Assembly (NCBI GenBank): GCA_024811115.1
Contig: JAKOGH010000783.1
Span: 396,311-460,310 of the forward strand
Origin: Terana coerulea
Lineage: Eukaryota > Basidiomycota > Agaricomycetes > Polyporales > Phanerochaetaceae
Direction: 5' to 3'
Length of the DNA: 64,000 nt
The position numbers and the translations under genes are program-made. The number at the start of each line of letters is the position of its first letter. Within the stretch, counting starts at the first letter, position 1. Below are positions 21,949 to 33,897 of this stretch, piece after piece. The notes below the pieces were generated by a model. That model was not told the DNA's origin and did not search any database. It was given only the letters and a program-made list of their open reading frames with translations.

Positions 21949-22960
21949 ATGCTCGCCATCTCCCTCGCTCTCCTGGCAGCGTCCCTGGTCAACGCTCGGC
22001 CGAGTAAGACGGACGCAAGCCTCGGGTTCTTCAACCCTCCCGCGAACGGAGGATCATGGCTGGACGACGCAGGGGTCGGCGTGGGGCGAGCCGTTGAACG
22101 TCAGTGTGCCCAATTTTACCACTGCGAACTCCATCCCATATGTGTTGCTCTCAGGTTGTCATCTCGGGACTCAGCTCCCCGGCTGTCCTTACCGACGACG
22201 GAATCGTCAACTTCGCGCGTGCGATCGGCTTGTGAGTCGTGAACGTCTCCGGCAGAAGGCCACGGCGAGCTGAATTTTACGTACCCACTAGCTCTACCGA
22301 ATGCTTCGGTATTCACCTCGGCGACCCTCAGTCTGCCAACCTTGGCGATGGCCATGGTTCTGTCAACCAGACTGTCGAGCTCCGCCAGGATTTTGGTGAT
22401 GCAAACGCCGGCACCTGCCTTGAGAGTCTCATTGGTGGAAACCACTTCAGGTGGGTAGCATATGGATGGACGTGACGACTCCAAAGGCTGACTTCTTCGT
22501 AGAGTGTTCCGTCAGAACGGGCCTTCGGCTAACAGCGGAGCTCTTTTCCTCGCGTATGTCACCCATATACAAATTAGAAGTGATACTGAAAGGAAACGGA
22601 CCATGTGTTTCGAAACTTGCAGCGTATCCTCGGAGGAGAATGTTACAGAGAACCACACGATTGAGCCTAACGGCTACGACGTCGGCCGGTATGTCCTGAC
22701 TTCCTCACGTCCGCTGCAGCCGAACCTGATGCGAATGTGTGCAGAGACGCACTCGTCTCCAATGCCGTCGGCACGACCAGCTTCAACGGCGTAACCTACA
22801 GCACCACCTCTGAGACCCTCACGGGAGTAATGCCCTCGGGGTCGGCCGGTGTGAACCACGGTGAGAATGCATTTGACGGGTTCCTCGGTTCTTTTCTGAC
22901 CGCATTCCAGGCATCGCTATTGATGGCAATGCCATCCTGCTCACTGTCAGGATCGGCTGA
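21949..22960 (+). CDS. small secreted protein, Agaricomycete family of unknown function
   Basis: Seven exons give a protein of about 200 aa with a signal peptide (MLAISLALLAASLVNARPSK). The mature part contains SLGFFNPPANGGSWLDDAG, GEPLNVVISGLSSPAVLTDD, STECFGIHLGDPQSANLGDG, GNHFRVFRQNGPSANSGALF and ends GVNHGIAIDGNAILLTVRIG. Every junction (22099/22155, 22231/22292, 22450/22503 and three more downstream) has GT..AG ends and preserves frame. I recall many basidiomycete secreted proteins with HHFR/HFRxxRQ-GPxANSGALFLA and a GINHGIAIDG ending, but no function is known to me. Not enzyme-like by motif; two Cys visible. Possibly an effector or cell-wall/extracellular matrix protein. Confidence 0.85.
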
Positions 22961-23510
22961 GCTTTTTGCGATGTGAGGACGGCCCGCAGCAAGCTCTAAA
23001 CCCACAACCAGTTCTCATGAACCATTAACGACCAGCATGGACGACTGTCACGTATTTGTTATTTGTTAGTTCGTTTGTCGACCCTGGACGCTGTTTATAT
23101 ACCCTCTTACATACCTGCACCGTATGGCTGCCGTATGAAATGTTTCCTTGCGTCTCACAATCATTTCTGCGAGATCTTGCAATGCAAGCCAGACGTGTGT
23201 ACGAGTGATCGCCGCCCGACGCCACAATGCTAAGGGCGCTTGGTCAAATGTGAGATGCGCATGCTGTCATGTTTCGCTGCGATGGTCGCAAGCAGCTCCG
23301 CGGAGATAGGCAGAAGTAACTTGCAGTTATATTTCCATAGCGAAATGCGAAAGCGTAGTAAAACATTGACATGCTGGATAACTAATGCTACAGGAATAAA
23401 ACAAGTGGGGTCATGTTATGCATGGAGTACCATAGTGTCGTAGAGCTTGGTGGTATGTGCGGTGCAGGGAAGTGGGATATGTGTGAAAGTCCTTTCGAGC
23501 CTGATCAGGA
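22961..23510. other. intergenic between convergent genes
   Basis: 3' regions of the secreted-protein gene and DBF4. No supported gene. Confidence 0.45.
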
Positions 23511-25570
23511 CTAAGCCTCTTCGACCCAGTCGTCCCACTGGAAATCATCGCCCGGGGACGTGGGTAGCCATGGCCTCGTCAACGTCTTCTTCGTCTTCTT
23601 CATCGCCCTCAGCATCCTCATCTTCCGCCTCGCCAAGCGCGTCCTCGTCCTCCTCTTCGGCGTCGGCATACGTTCGCGGGTCCCAGGCCATCCGCTCCTC
23701 GTCTGCCTCCTCGACAGTGCGTCGCCTGACCCTCGCCAGCACCATGTCCAGGTTGGTGAAGTTATTGTCGTCCTCGGCAAACTTACGATGCCGCTTCGAA
23801 TAAATGTGCTGCAGAGGCCTACATGAGTATGACATAATGGAGAAGACGGATGCGTGCTGACCTGCTTGAAATCGTCAAACTTGACCCTGCAGCACTCGCA
23901 GTATCCCGGCTTCACGCCCTCGTCACGCTTCACGAGCCGGACGGTGGTGGTACTCTTGGCCTTCCGCAGCGTCCGCTGCGGGCGTTCGGGGATCTCCAGC
24001 GGCGGGCCCATCAGGTTCTCCTTGCCCGGCCCCCGGAAGCCGTTCGTCAGCTTGCGCGACATGTTGACCTGGTTGTCGATCTTGTCACGGAGCGACGGCG
24101 GCAGCTGCATCGTTCGGTGCGTGCCTGCGGCCGACGTCGTCCCCGTGGTGGAGGTGATGCCGACGCTGTTGCCGGAGGCGGCGACGTAGGCACCCGACGC
24201 CAGGTAGCCGGACGCCGCAGCGGACTCTCCTGCCTCGCCGTCGACGAACTCCGCGTCGAGGTCCACGGGGCCGTCCTCCGGGAGGTCGTCCGCGTGCTTG
24301 CGCAAGTTCTGCATCGACACGGCGCGTCGCAGGTCGGTGTGGCGCTGCACCTGCGCTTGCAGCTTCGCCCGGCGCCGGCGCTCTTCTTCCCGCACCTGCG
24401 CTTTCCGCCGCGCGAGCTCGTCGTCCCGCTCCTTGTCTGCCTGGTCCATCTTCTCGCGTCGCTTTTCTTCTCGGTCGTTGTACTCCAAAAACGGACCTCG
24501 CGCGCGCGGGTGGCAGTGAAGCACCGGCCACGAGCCGCGGTCTTTACCGTCGCGTCCGCGTTGAATGGGGTATTCGAGCGCGGCAATGGTCGCCAGTTCT
24601 TGCCGCATGTCCTCGATCAATACGAAGTAGCTGCCTTTCGAGAAATAAACATAATCGTGACGTCGTTGTGTGGGGTCGCGTTCAGTTGTTCCGTGAAGTC
24701 GTTCAGACTCGAGCAGCCGGCTCAAATGTCGCTCTCGGTCTCGGATGGAAGTGCTGGCATGATGAGCCGTAGCGGCAACGGAAGATGTTGCTGTGGTCGC
24801 AGAGGAAACCTGGCACCGGTCGAGGACACTTGTAAGTTTCTCTATACTCCATACTTTAATCTCGAACTCCATAGCCTTCTGGATAAGTTCGGAGCTCCGA
24901 GCGTCTACGGTAGTTCTACAGCGGAGAGTCCTGCTGTGTGAAGCTCAAGCTTAACGGATGTATGGGGAGGACGCACCGTGGCTTGAGCTTTATTGGGCTC
25001 GCAAGAAGACTGCCACCACCCCGCGACTTTGAGTTCTCCTTGTTCCCCAAGTTCTCTTCCAACTCCGAAGTAATCAAGTGTGTAACCTCTTTCGAGAAGA
25101 AATCATCCACTTTCTATGAGAGTATGAGCACGTTTCCGGGAAGACAGTGTAACGACACGTACTGAGCCTAGCTGTGTTACGCGTCTTTCGAGTTTACTCC
25201 GGATGGCAGCGGATTCGGCTTTGCGGGCATCCAGGTCGAAGTGGAAGGTCCAGCTTGGGAAAGCACGCGTGTACTTGACCCTGAATTCCTCCTCCCGCTC
25301 AGCGCGCCTCCTATCGCGCTCCTCCTTGGTATCTCTCGCGTCTTTGGTGTCCTTCCGCTTCACATCGTCGCGGGCGACGCGGGCAGGCTCCGGTGCGGCC
25401 CTGACCCTCTTCGCAGTCTGGTAGTGAGAGTCGCCTGGCTCGGGCGAGTAGGCTCGCTTTGAGCCTGAGCCAGGCTTCTTGGCTGCGGCGTGGTAGGGTG
25501 AAATGGTGGCAGAGAGGTGGTTGGCGAGCGGCTTGACGGTAGCGAGAGGATTCCGAGCGAGCGTAGCCAT
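23511..25570 (-). CDS. DBF4: Dbf4/Dfp1-type regulatory subunit of Cdc7 kinase (one frame break near the end)
   Basis: Activates the Cdc7 (DDK) kinase for replication-origin firing. ATG at 25570. The N-terminus is basic and Ser/Pro rich, with a coiled EERDRRRAEREEEFRVKYTR; then a BRCT-like motif N spliced across 25160-25112 and 24970-24915 (LGSKVDDFFSKEVTHLITSE, ELIQKAMEFEIKVWSIEKL). Further on is a basic coiled region, a motif-M-like basic patch, and the Dbf4 zinc finger KPGYCECCRVKFDDFKQ|HIYSKRHRKFAEDD, split by an intron. A long acidic tail follows. The frame ends at 23545 as read, but removing one base from the CCCC/GGG run (plus 23551-23557) gives VPGDDFQWDDWVEEA stopping at 23511, a more natural end. 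A long antisense frame over this gene is not real. Confidence 0.88.
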
Positions 25571-26033
25571 GCGGATATCCTGAGTGAGGCACGCCCGTCC
25601 TCAGGAATATCCGAATGATATGCAAGAAATGCTTGATGAAGCAAACAGGATGAGAAAATGCGAGCCCGTCGCGGTCGACGGCGGTGACGACGACGGTGAG
25701 GTTGGCGTTGGCGGAGGGCACGTTGATTGCGTGACGGAGCCGTTTAGCGTCACATTCAATCAACTAGCCCGTGACTGTCACTTTCCGACCGTGACGTCAA
25801 TTCGGATTTGCTGGCTTTGGCACGAACGTCGAACACAAAACAACTGCTATTAACTATCAAACAAAAAATTTAGTCATGTGCGTGGGAGAATTTCCTCGCA
25901 TTTTTGCAGAACTTATGGAAGCCACGCGGCGCGTCCAACCACTTCAGCCACTGTGCCACGTGAGCGTGTCCAATCAGGAAAAGACGCTCGGCTTGTGGCA
26001 CTTCGGCGCTCAGCTCGTCTACATCGAACCTGC
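25571..26033. other. divergent promoter between DBF4 and the GCP gene
   Basis: About 460 nt between divergent ATGs, including CCAAT-type and CGTGACGTCA-like elements near 25790. No MCB (ACGCGT) site was seen in this interval. Confidence 0.4.
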
Positions 26034-29000
26034 ATGATGGATTTCCTGGAGCCTTTGCCGGGAACCGCGGATTTGAATCTTCCTACTCTTCCGGAAATAT
26101 GGTCTGGGTACAGAATACCCAGGCTTTTGGAAAAGCCACAAAATCCAATCATGGATACTCTGCGCTTGTGGCAGAGTAAGAGCAATCAGCCGCTCCCCGA
26201 CGCCAAGGTGCAGCAAGGTGTACCTGTCATACGGATACAAGAGGACTTCGGCGAAATTAGTTTGGAGGAATCACCTAGAAAAGGTGTTTGGGATGAAGCC
26301 ATTCGTCGAGCACATCCATCTTCGGTACGACAGTCTCGATTGCTTCATCCACGTTCTCTGCGGTAATATTGACATACATCCGTAGAGCAAGGCTATGTCC
26401 TGGGATACGCTGCGCAAGCGTCATGTCACCGTCGGAACACCCTTTCTTTCAGAGAGTTCCAGCTACACTTTTGCAGCGGCACGACATATGTGAGCTCCTT
26501 CGTTTCACGTGCATTATCATCTGGATGAAAATGACAGTGTCCTGCCATCATACCAAGCAGCCCTCGACCGTGTGGTCACGGTGACCCCTCTTGAGCTATT
26601 CAAGTGCATGCAGATAACTCTTTCTGGCATATCATCGCCTCTGCATGCGTGGGATTCAGAGCGACAAGGTTTCTCGCTCCGAGGCGTCGGTGATGGAGAA
26701 ACCGGAAGGCTCATCATCTCGAGCTTGGACGAAGTTGCTTGTAACAGGTTTGGTTCATATTTATTGAGTCCGAATCTGCACTATCTGAGAAGTCTTAGCT
26801 TGATCCAGAGGTTTCTGACCATTGGCACCCTCATTCGGCGCCTAGAAATCCTCAGCACGGAACAACGCGAGTCGTTGAGTAGCCCTTTATATTATGGAAA
26901 TTTTAGTACTGAATATTTGCATGCAGAGTAGCCAAGGGTCGCGCACATTTACATGCGTTTGGTCACGCATTGTCCTCCGTGTTATCCCACATCAACGCTA
27001 GTATCTCGAATCTATGCTACTCAACCATCACTTCGAGCGGCAACACAGATATACACTCCCTGACTGCTCTTTGGTCCGCATGCACCGATCCAGAAGAGCA
27101 GCTTCAAGACTTAGCCTCCCTGTGCGGAAGGGTACGTTTCATGCCGCAAATGTGCGCATACTGTCAAACCCAGTAACAATAACGTCTAGGAGAGCAGTAT
27201 CGTGCCTAAGCAATACCGCTCACTACCAGACTCAGCAGCTGAGCTACTATCATCTATCTATACTCGACTGACTGGTCATTTTGAGAAGAACGCGCCGCAC
27301 GTCACTACAGCCATTATTGCATTCATCTTAACCTCTGGTTTCACGGATTATCTCAAATCAATCTGTGACTCTGTGGGCTATCATTCCAGCAGAGCTTCCA
27401 AAGGTCCTTCCGAAAATGATCAGCGAGATTCCTCGGGGTTGTTTGAGGATGACATCACAGAGGAGGACCGCACCATGGAGAAAAGCAGAGATCGAGAAGA
27501 TGAAGTGTTCCCAACCTTTTTCACTGCGGAATTCCGTCGGGCAATTGTACGAGCTCGTCAATCTCTCAAGCTATTGGAGGCTGCACAATCTGACCATCCA
27601 CTACTCGCGGACTCTGTTACGCGGCGGAAAGTTGAATGGTTCTGGTCTTCGGAAGCAGTCGCAACAGCGTGGAATGATCGCTATTCCGCGGGTAGTAGAT
27701 CCACGACTCGACCCTCGACACCGGATCTCGAAATTGGCAGCACCCAAGCGCCAGCCTCGGAGAGAGCAGGATATCAGTCACGCATCTCACAATTTCGGCT
27801 TTACGATCTCGAGCCTGGCAGTCACTTATCTCTGAAGGCGACATTTGCATCCTCCTCGAAACCCAATTCCTTCACTGCATTCCTCCACGACTTTCCGTCA
27901 CGACTGCCCTCCTTAACGCCAACACTTCAGACCCTCAGAGATCTCGTGATCTCACCACTCGTCTCGCACATCAACTCCCTCTCAGCTGCGCTGGTGCATG
28001 TCTTTCTCTCAGACTCAAGCCGCTACCTCAATTTCCGCCACCATCTTGTTCTCCTCAGGTCGTACGTGCTCCTCACGTCGCATGCTTTCAGGAGTCGCTT
28101 GGAGGTTGCGCTGTTCTCAGACGCCCCTGAGAACGTCTCTTCAGGAGTGTCGGCACGGTCCATTGCTGTTAAGGCTTCTCGTCCTACCTCGCGACATCGC
28201 AAGACAGAGGCTACGCAGAGCTCGTGGGTCATCGGGCTAGCGGTGGCGCTGACGGAAGGATCTTCGTGGCCGCCAGGAGGGTCCGACCTCAGCTTCTACC
28301 TCAGGGCGGTGATAATCGACGCCCTGGAGGCGGACTACAATCCACAACTTAGGGACCAGGAGTCTAGCCGTGATGAAGACGGCGACGAAGGTCGATCCCA
28401 GCTTTGCAAGAAGCAGAATGGCGGTTGGGCTTTGCGATCAGAGATTTGCCGGTAGGATCGCGGGCTCGGTGGTTGAATCCCAGGAGTAAGTCCTTTTATG
28501 CTCCGTCGTACGTCGCTTGAGGACTGATCTTGTGTTTAGGTATGGAGTATGTGCGATGATTTAACGTTGTCATTATATCGCTGACAGAACGTCATCAGGG
28601 CGATGGACTTCTTGTACATGAATTATAATCCGCCACATCCCATCGACATCCTCATCTCATCCAACACATTGTCAAAGTATCATCGTCTATTTGCATTCAA
28701 CTTGCGATTGATGCGAGGTTCGTGACAACTCTGCTGCCCTTCAGCACAAGCTGACCCCGACGCAGTCGAGAACGTGATACGTGCCCTCTTCCGCATGACC
28801 TTGCACGGCTCGACACCGCCCTTCGCAACACTCGCATCGGCGCAGAAGCTGTTCGTACACTTCCGCTTTCTCGCAAGCTCCTTTGTCACCGGGCTTTCTT
28901 CGTATGTGTACGACGCTGCGATCGGTGGCCACCTCGACGCCTTCCTCGCCAAGCTCAAGCCTCGCTGTGACCGCCGAACACCGGTAGACTCGCCCGCGTA

Positions 29001-29462
29001 CGCAGAGTTCTCTGACGTCTTCGCGCTCGCGGAGTACCACTCCAACGTCATGGACGACGTCCTCAGTGCATGCCTCTTGCGCTCCGGCCAGAAGGCCGTT
29101 GGTGACCTTCTGCGCGGCGTGCTCGAGATCATCCTCGAGTTTGGCATTCTCATGAGCGAGCTTAGGGATGAACGGTTAAAGGAGTACGAGACAGTAGCGC
29201 CCTTGAAAGACCTCTTTTGCGGCGTACCAGCGCAAAATGCTCGGTCTGGTAGGTCACTCCGACTTATTGACTCAAGCTACTAGCTTACGCAAGCCTCGCA
29301 TAGCGCAAAGCCCTCAAGGCACACATTGACAAGAGTACGTCGTCAACAGATGCGTCACTTGAGGACCTTCAATACCGGGTCCTCTCAGGTTCACTTTCTG
29401 GGGTGGCGGCGAGCTTACATGACTTGCTCACTCGTATCGAAGTCCCGGAGTCATGGAAGTAG
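26034..29462 (+). CDS. gamma-tubulin complex component (Spc97/98 family, GCP5/6-like; one frame break)
   Basis: Member of the gamma-tubulin complex family that builds microtubule-nucleating rings at the spindle pole body. ATG at 26034 (MMDFLEPLPGTADLNLPTLP), at least seven introns. The middle part is long and helical (PKQYRSLPDSAAELLSSIYT, LTPTLQTLRDLVISPLVSHI). The GRIP2 part shows FAIRDLPVGSRARWLNP, MDFLYMNYNPPHPIDILIS, LSKYHRLFAFNLRLMRVENV, HFRFLASSFVTGLSSYVYDA and FSDVFALAEYHSNVMDDVLS; the C-terminus is LLTRIEVPESWK. A G3 run (28427-28429) lacks one G; adding it gives GGWGFAIRDLP and removes a premature stop. A large N-terminal extension and the sequence favour GCP5/6 over GCP2/3, but I cannot decide which. 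Confidence 0.85.
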
Positions 29463-29848
29463 CGTTTTGCAAAGGCAAAAGAACTATGAGATTACAACTA
29501 TGTACAAGCTCGAGATGCCATGCTTCGGTAATACTACTAATAAGACTACGGGGGAAGTATTCAATCAAGTTGTTCGTTCCACGACTGGGTGCTACAAAAC
29601 GAGATGCGATTACAAAAGACGTACATGACGTTGGCGAGAAGCAATTGGATAGCATGTGGTTATGGGAAGAAAACAGTGCGCGTGGATGGGGAATGGGATG
29701 TGTGGATGGAGCAACTAACGACGATGGATGATGATGCATGGAAAATAAAAGAGATATGATGAGGATATGTGCATATGGACGAATAGCAACTCCGTGGAAC
29801 AATTCCGTTCAACACAAGGACGTCCGATAGTCTGTCAAGGCTTGGTCT
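29463..29848. other. intergenic between convergent genes
   Basis: 3' regions of the GCP and CDC6 genes; nothing else supported. Confidence 0.45.
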
Positions 29849-32011
29849 TCAGTGCTCGACGGCGCCCTCGAAGACCTCGAGTGCCGGCGCGCGCGGCTTG
29901 TTAGCCTTGCTCTCGCGAACGATGCGAACACGTTCCTTCTCGTGAATGTTGCGGACCTCTTCTTCCATGAGGTCGCCGGTTTCAGGGGTAGGCGTCGCTG
30001 CCTGATCCTCAGGGATGCCCAAGCCGCGCCGAACTTCGTCCATACGAACGCCTTGGATGAAGTTGACCTCTTGCGACGTCACTTGGCCGGCAGTCTTGAA
30101 GGCACCAAGGGAGACAGACCTGGACAGACCGCGCTTCTTGGTGGGGGTGCATGGAAGTGCGGAGGCGCCGGACTGTTCTACGAGACCAACGGTCTCCAGC
30201 ATGCTCACGAGGTCGCCGAACTCGCTCCTCGACACCGGAGCGAAGACGCCTTTACCGGTGCACTCAAGAAGATTCTTGTAGTAGGTGTACAGCTGGCTGG
30301 AATCAATCGCAGAAGATGAAGAGGCGTCTGTCGTGATCTTCGAACGCTTGGTGGGGGTACGGGGCATGGTTGGCGACGAGGAAGGGGAACTGCCACCGAG
30401 AGCGAGGCCAGCATCGAGCCTCCGTCTTGCGAGGAACATGGCAAGAAGAACAAGGCGCGCTTGAAGGCCGAGATCATGAACCTTGACCACTGTCTCGCTG
30501 TCGCTAGCTTTCCGCGCTGGGCCAGAGGCATTAGCGGTAGCTCTGGAGACTTTCGAAGCGGGGTTGTAGGCCTTCAGAGCAGAAAGGACGTGGGCAGGGG
30601 TGACAGGAGGAGTGGGGAGCTCCAGAGGGTTGGCGTCACCAGACAAGTTAGGGATCGCAGAGTTCAATGCGATGTCAATTGCACCGCGCAGCACTTCAAA
30701 GACAGCGCGCACATCGCCCGTCATTGCAGCAATCTTTTTGCTCAAAAGCATCAACGTTCCAGCCGGAAGGAATTTCGCCAACGAGTCGGCCACATTGTCT
30801 TCAGTGCTTTCCTTGAGCGGAGCAAGACGCTCTTGTACGATTTCCTGAAGCTGACCAGGCGTGTACGGAGCGAAGTGCATAGTCTGAACACCAGTGAGAG
30901 CTTCCAGTGACACCGACGTCGCAGTAGAGGACGAGGATAGCGTATGGGTATTTGCAATGCCGATGATGCGGATGGACGTGGCATGATCGCGGGCGAGGGC
31001 GAACAACGTTGAGAGCGAATGGGACGACGAAGCAATATGGTCGACTTCGTCGAGGAGCACGAGACTATCGGTAGCGTGAATACATGCCCACACAAGATTT
31101 GACAAATAACGCACCATTTCGACTCCCGCTCCCCAAGGAGCCTGCTCACTGCCTGCAACGTCGTCTCCTTGACTTTCCTGCCTTTCGTCCCTTTCTTCGT
31201 TGGTGTGGAGCCTTTGCAAAGGTCCTCAAGCAGCCGCTCATAAAGGGCGTCGACGTCGTTGAGGGCCATGCAATTCACGTTAATGACGGGTGCCTGGGCC
31301 ACATCGAGTTGTTCGCGGTACTCCCGCAGGACGGAGTTGACCAGCGCCGTCTTGCCAGTGCCAGGAGTGCCAGAGATGTATAAGACGGGCGCATCTGTCG
31401 GTTTTGTTGGTTCGGATTCGGATTCGGAAGGGGACTCGATGAATGCCGAGATGAAGCGGGTGATTACGTCGCGCTCATTGAGGCGCCCCGCCATATGTCC
31501 GACATGGTTACACGTCGGACGAAGCAACGCACGAACGCGACTGGAGATGGGCTGAAGGGAGGAAGGGGGTGAAGGTGGCGGGGTCGCAATGGCTAGTCCC
31601 GAGAGTGCGGTCGCAGGTGTAACGGGTAAACTCGCGACGGAGGCAGTTCGCCGTGGAGCTTCGCGACGAGCCTTCTTAGCATAAGATACAGATTCAGACA
31701 ATGCAGCTACTCACTGGAACGCGATCTGGACGGTGAGAGATGTTCAGAGCTCGACCTTCGCAGCGACCTCATTAGTCGTGTGGTCGTCGGCGAGTTAATT
31801 GCTTCGACTCGGAAAGGGGGACGTTCTCCTTATTTCCATCGCCGTCGAGTACAGTCGACGAGTATCGAATACGTTTGTGAGTTGGAGTCTGTTCAGGGGT
31901 TGGAGGTAAAGCGATATCACAGGGCGACGTTGTCGACGAGGACGACGGCTCAGACGACGTGGGCTCAGAGGGCGCATGACGCTTGCCCAACACCGAGCTG
32001 CGTGTCTGCAT
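29849..32011 (-). CDS. CDC6: Cdc6/Cdc18 replication licensing ATPase (one frame break)
   Basis: AAA+ protein that loads MCM with ORC and Cdt1. ATG at 32011 (MQTRSSVLGKRHAP). The N-terminus is Ser/Pro rich with a KEN degron (GNKENV) and several SP/TP sites (likely CDK targets); a 40-nt intron follows 31715. The ATPase core shows LNERDVITRFISAFIE, Walker A SGTPGTGKTALVNSVLREY, and, across the 50-nt intron 31065-31114, Walker B CLVLLDEVDHIASSS. The lid is TPGQLQEIVQERLAPL and MTGDVRAVFEVLRGAIDIAL. A winged-helix part (QLYTYYKNLLECTGKGVFAP..SEFGDLVSMLETVGLVE) completes it. The frame slips at a G5 run on the plus strand (31816-31820); one more C in the coding strand gives NVPPFRVEAINSPTTTRLMR joining the next exon. 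Confidence 0.9.
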
Positions 32012-32502
32012 GATATTTTAAAGGCACGTGTGACGACGAATGAAGACGTGAGCGCGATGAGAAAGAGAGCGAGCTCGTTGTCGTCGTCGACGGCCAGGAT
32101 AAGCAGATGAGAAAACGATGGCGGCTAATTAACTGCCGGCGGAGCTATCGCGGATTCAGACTCCGACCGGTCAACGCGTCTCGACGCGACGCGTTTTCAC
32201 GTGATTGGCGCTTAATTTGAGTCGGCAACTCCCGCACTTCCGGATTTAGGTAAGTAGGTTTAGTCGGTCTTAGAGTGGAATTTATATCTCACCTCTTGGC
32301 GGAGAGCCTCACGGAATGCGTGCCCCAAACAGAAGGTACTTCTTCTTGCACAGCCTGATGATAGCAAAGCCTTATGTTCTGGCTGTGCCGTTCATGTATC
32401 TCACGGGCTGCCGAATAGGTTTGAAGTAGCGTGCCGAACGCGGGCTTATATGCCTACACGGACGGTTTCTGGCTCGGACTGCGGCCCTTGCTCCCTCCTG
32501 CC
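32012..32502. other. divergent promoter between CDC6 and a membrane-protein gene
   Basis: About 490 nt between divergent ATGs. It holds an MCB/E-box/CCAAT cluster (listed separately) about 160-200 nt upstream of CDC6; no other gene is seen. Confidence 0.5.
32174..32208. promoter_or_regulatory. MCB (ACGCGT) pair with E-box and CCAAT motif, upstream of CDC6
   Basis: ACGCGT occurs at 32174-32179 and 32189-32194, followed by CACGTG (32198-32203) and ATTGG (a reverse CCAAT). MCB sites bind the MBF/Swi6-Mbp1 complex and drive G1/S transcription; S. pombe cdc18, the Cdc6 orthologue, is a known MBF target. Occupancy here is inferred. Confidence 0.6.
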
Positions 32503-33682
32503 ATGTCCCGAGGCTGGACCCCGCTGAAGTACGCGCTAATTCTGCTGGTCTCCGTAGCCCAAACTGCCGTAGCAGACTGTGGCGATAATGCTCGCCGAGC
32601 TATCCGGTGAGTAGCCGCGCTCATCAGATTTCAACTCTGCTCAATTTAACACGCTAAAAGGAATGACGACGACGGAGACGACTGCAGCTCGACGAACAGC
32701 CACCATGCCAGTCGTACCTCGAGCTCCTCTGCCAGTCGTACATCCGGTGGTTCTCCTAGTGGCACCGCCCTTGGGGACCAAAACCCTTCGAACGGGCACA
32801 GAGGTGGACTCCAGTGGTGGGGGGATTGCCGGTTTGGTGATTGGTCTTTGTGAGTCCGACATTCATTGGGTAATACCAGTGAAGCTGAATGATGCTTTTT
32901 CTACAGTACTCTTCCTCCTATTCCTTATCCTGTTGCTCGTGTGCCTGCGTCGTCGCATCCGGAGGCGTCGGGCGCTGTTAGAGGAAGGAAATGGTATTGG
33001 GACTGCCACGGCACTTGCAGCGCGTGAGAAGGAGAGTGGCTTCGCGAGGTATTCTGCTCAACTATCCGCGAATACTCCACAACGGCTGGCGAACGTCCCT
33101 CCCACCTTGCCGACGCTTGATTCAGCCACAGTACCTTTGGTCACGGCCGCCGCGCTGAACCACAACACACGCGAAGCGGGAAACGGATCCACGCTCGCGC
33201 GATCTACCACTCGTTCTTCGCTACCAAATCCATACGACCCGCACGACGAGCCAACAACCGCCCTACTATCTTCCCAGTCGAACCGGGACAGAGATCTGCC
33301 TCCGACACCGTCCGAGTATGCAGATCTTGCCAGCGGCAGCAATCACAGACCATCCACGTCTGTCAGCTCCAGCGCCTTCTCGTCGCGGCCGCCTTCTTCC
33401 TTCATGGGGCACCCCGACATGCTACTTTCGCGCGGGCAGACGACGCGCACCACGGGCACTACAGCTTCAACAGCCAGTGTTCTTCATTCCGAGATGGCTG
33501 CATACCAGAAGCGGTTGGAGGCACATCATGAGAAGGAGATGCAAGCCCGCGATGATGCTGCAAGAGGCCCTGGCAGCCCGAGCCTGATACCGCTAGAACC
33601 GCCACCCGAGTATCGCGAGCTGCTGCCATCTGGCAGTACTAGTGATCTGGGAGAGGCTGGGCACAGCTCTGTGCCACATTGA
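32503..33682 (+). CDS. single-pass membrane protein with Ser/Thr-rich ectodomain (one frame break)
   Basis: Type I membrane protein of the fungal Mid2/Skg6 style by architecture. Signal peptide MSRGWTPLKYALILLVSVAQ, then after intron 1 a Ser/Thr/Gly-rich ectodomain (NDDDGDDCSSTNSHHASRTS). The membrane span is GIAGLVIGLLLFLLFLILLL, joined across intron 32850-32905, with a stop-transfer basic patch CLRRRIRRRRALLEEG. The cytosolic tail is Ser/Pro rich, ending GEAGHSSVPH. The G6 run at 32819-32824 must lose one G to join the ectodomain frame to the span (LQWWGIAGLVIG). I do not recognise a specific family; a cell-wall stress sensor or a Skg6-like polarity protein are possible. Confidence 0.75.
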
Positions 33683-33897
33683 GATGTTCCTGTGTATGCC
33701 CTGTGCATGGGACGGCATGGACAATTACAGTACAACTGGAACGACTGTATCACAAGGACTTGCTTTAGGAGGACTCGTAGTTTAGCACCGTGTTTCTAGA
33801 CCTCCTCGTCTACTGTGAAACATTCCTAAATCAACAAAATGGATGAGAACCGCATGGACAAAATGTACAAGCTATACATACTCGACAGGACCTTCAA

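Noticed and set aside
23850..24941. 363-codon plus-strand open frame antisense to DBF4
   Set aside because: Arg/His/Leu-rich by-product of GC-rich codons; the minus-strand Dbf4 motifs and splice sites are clear.
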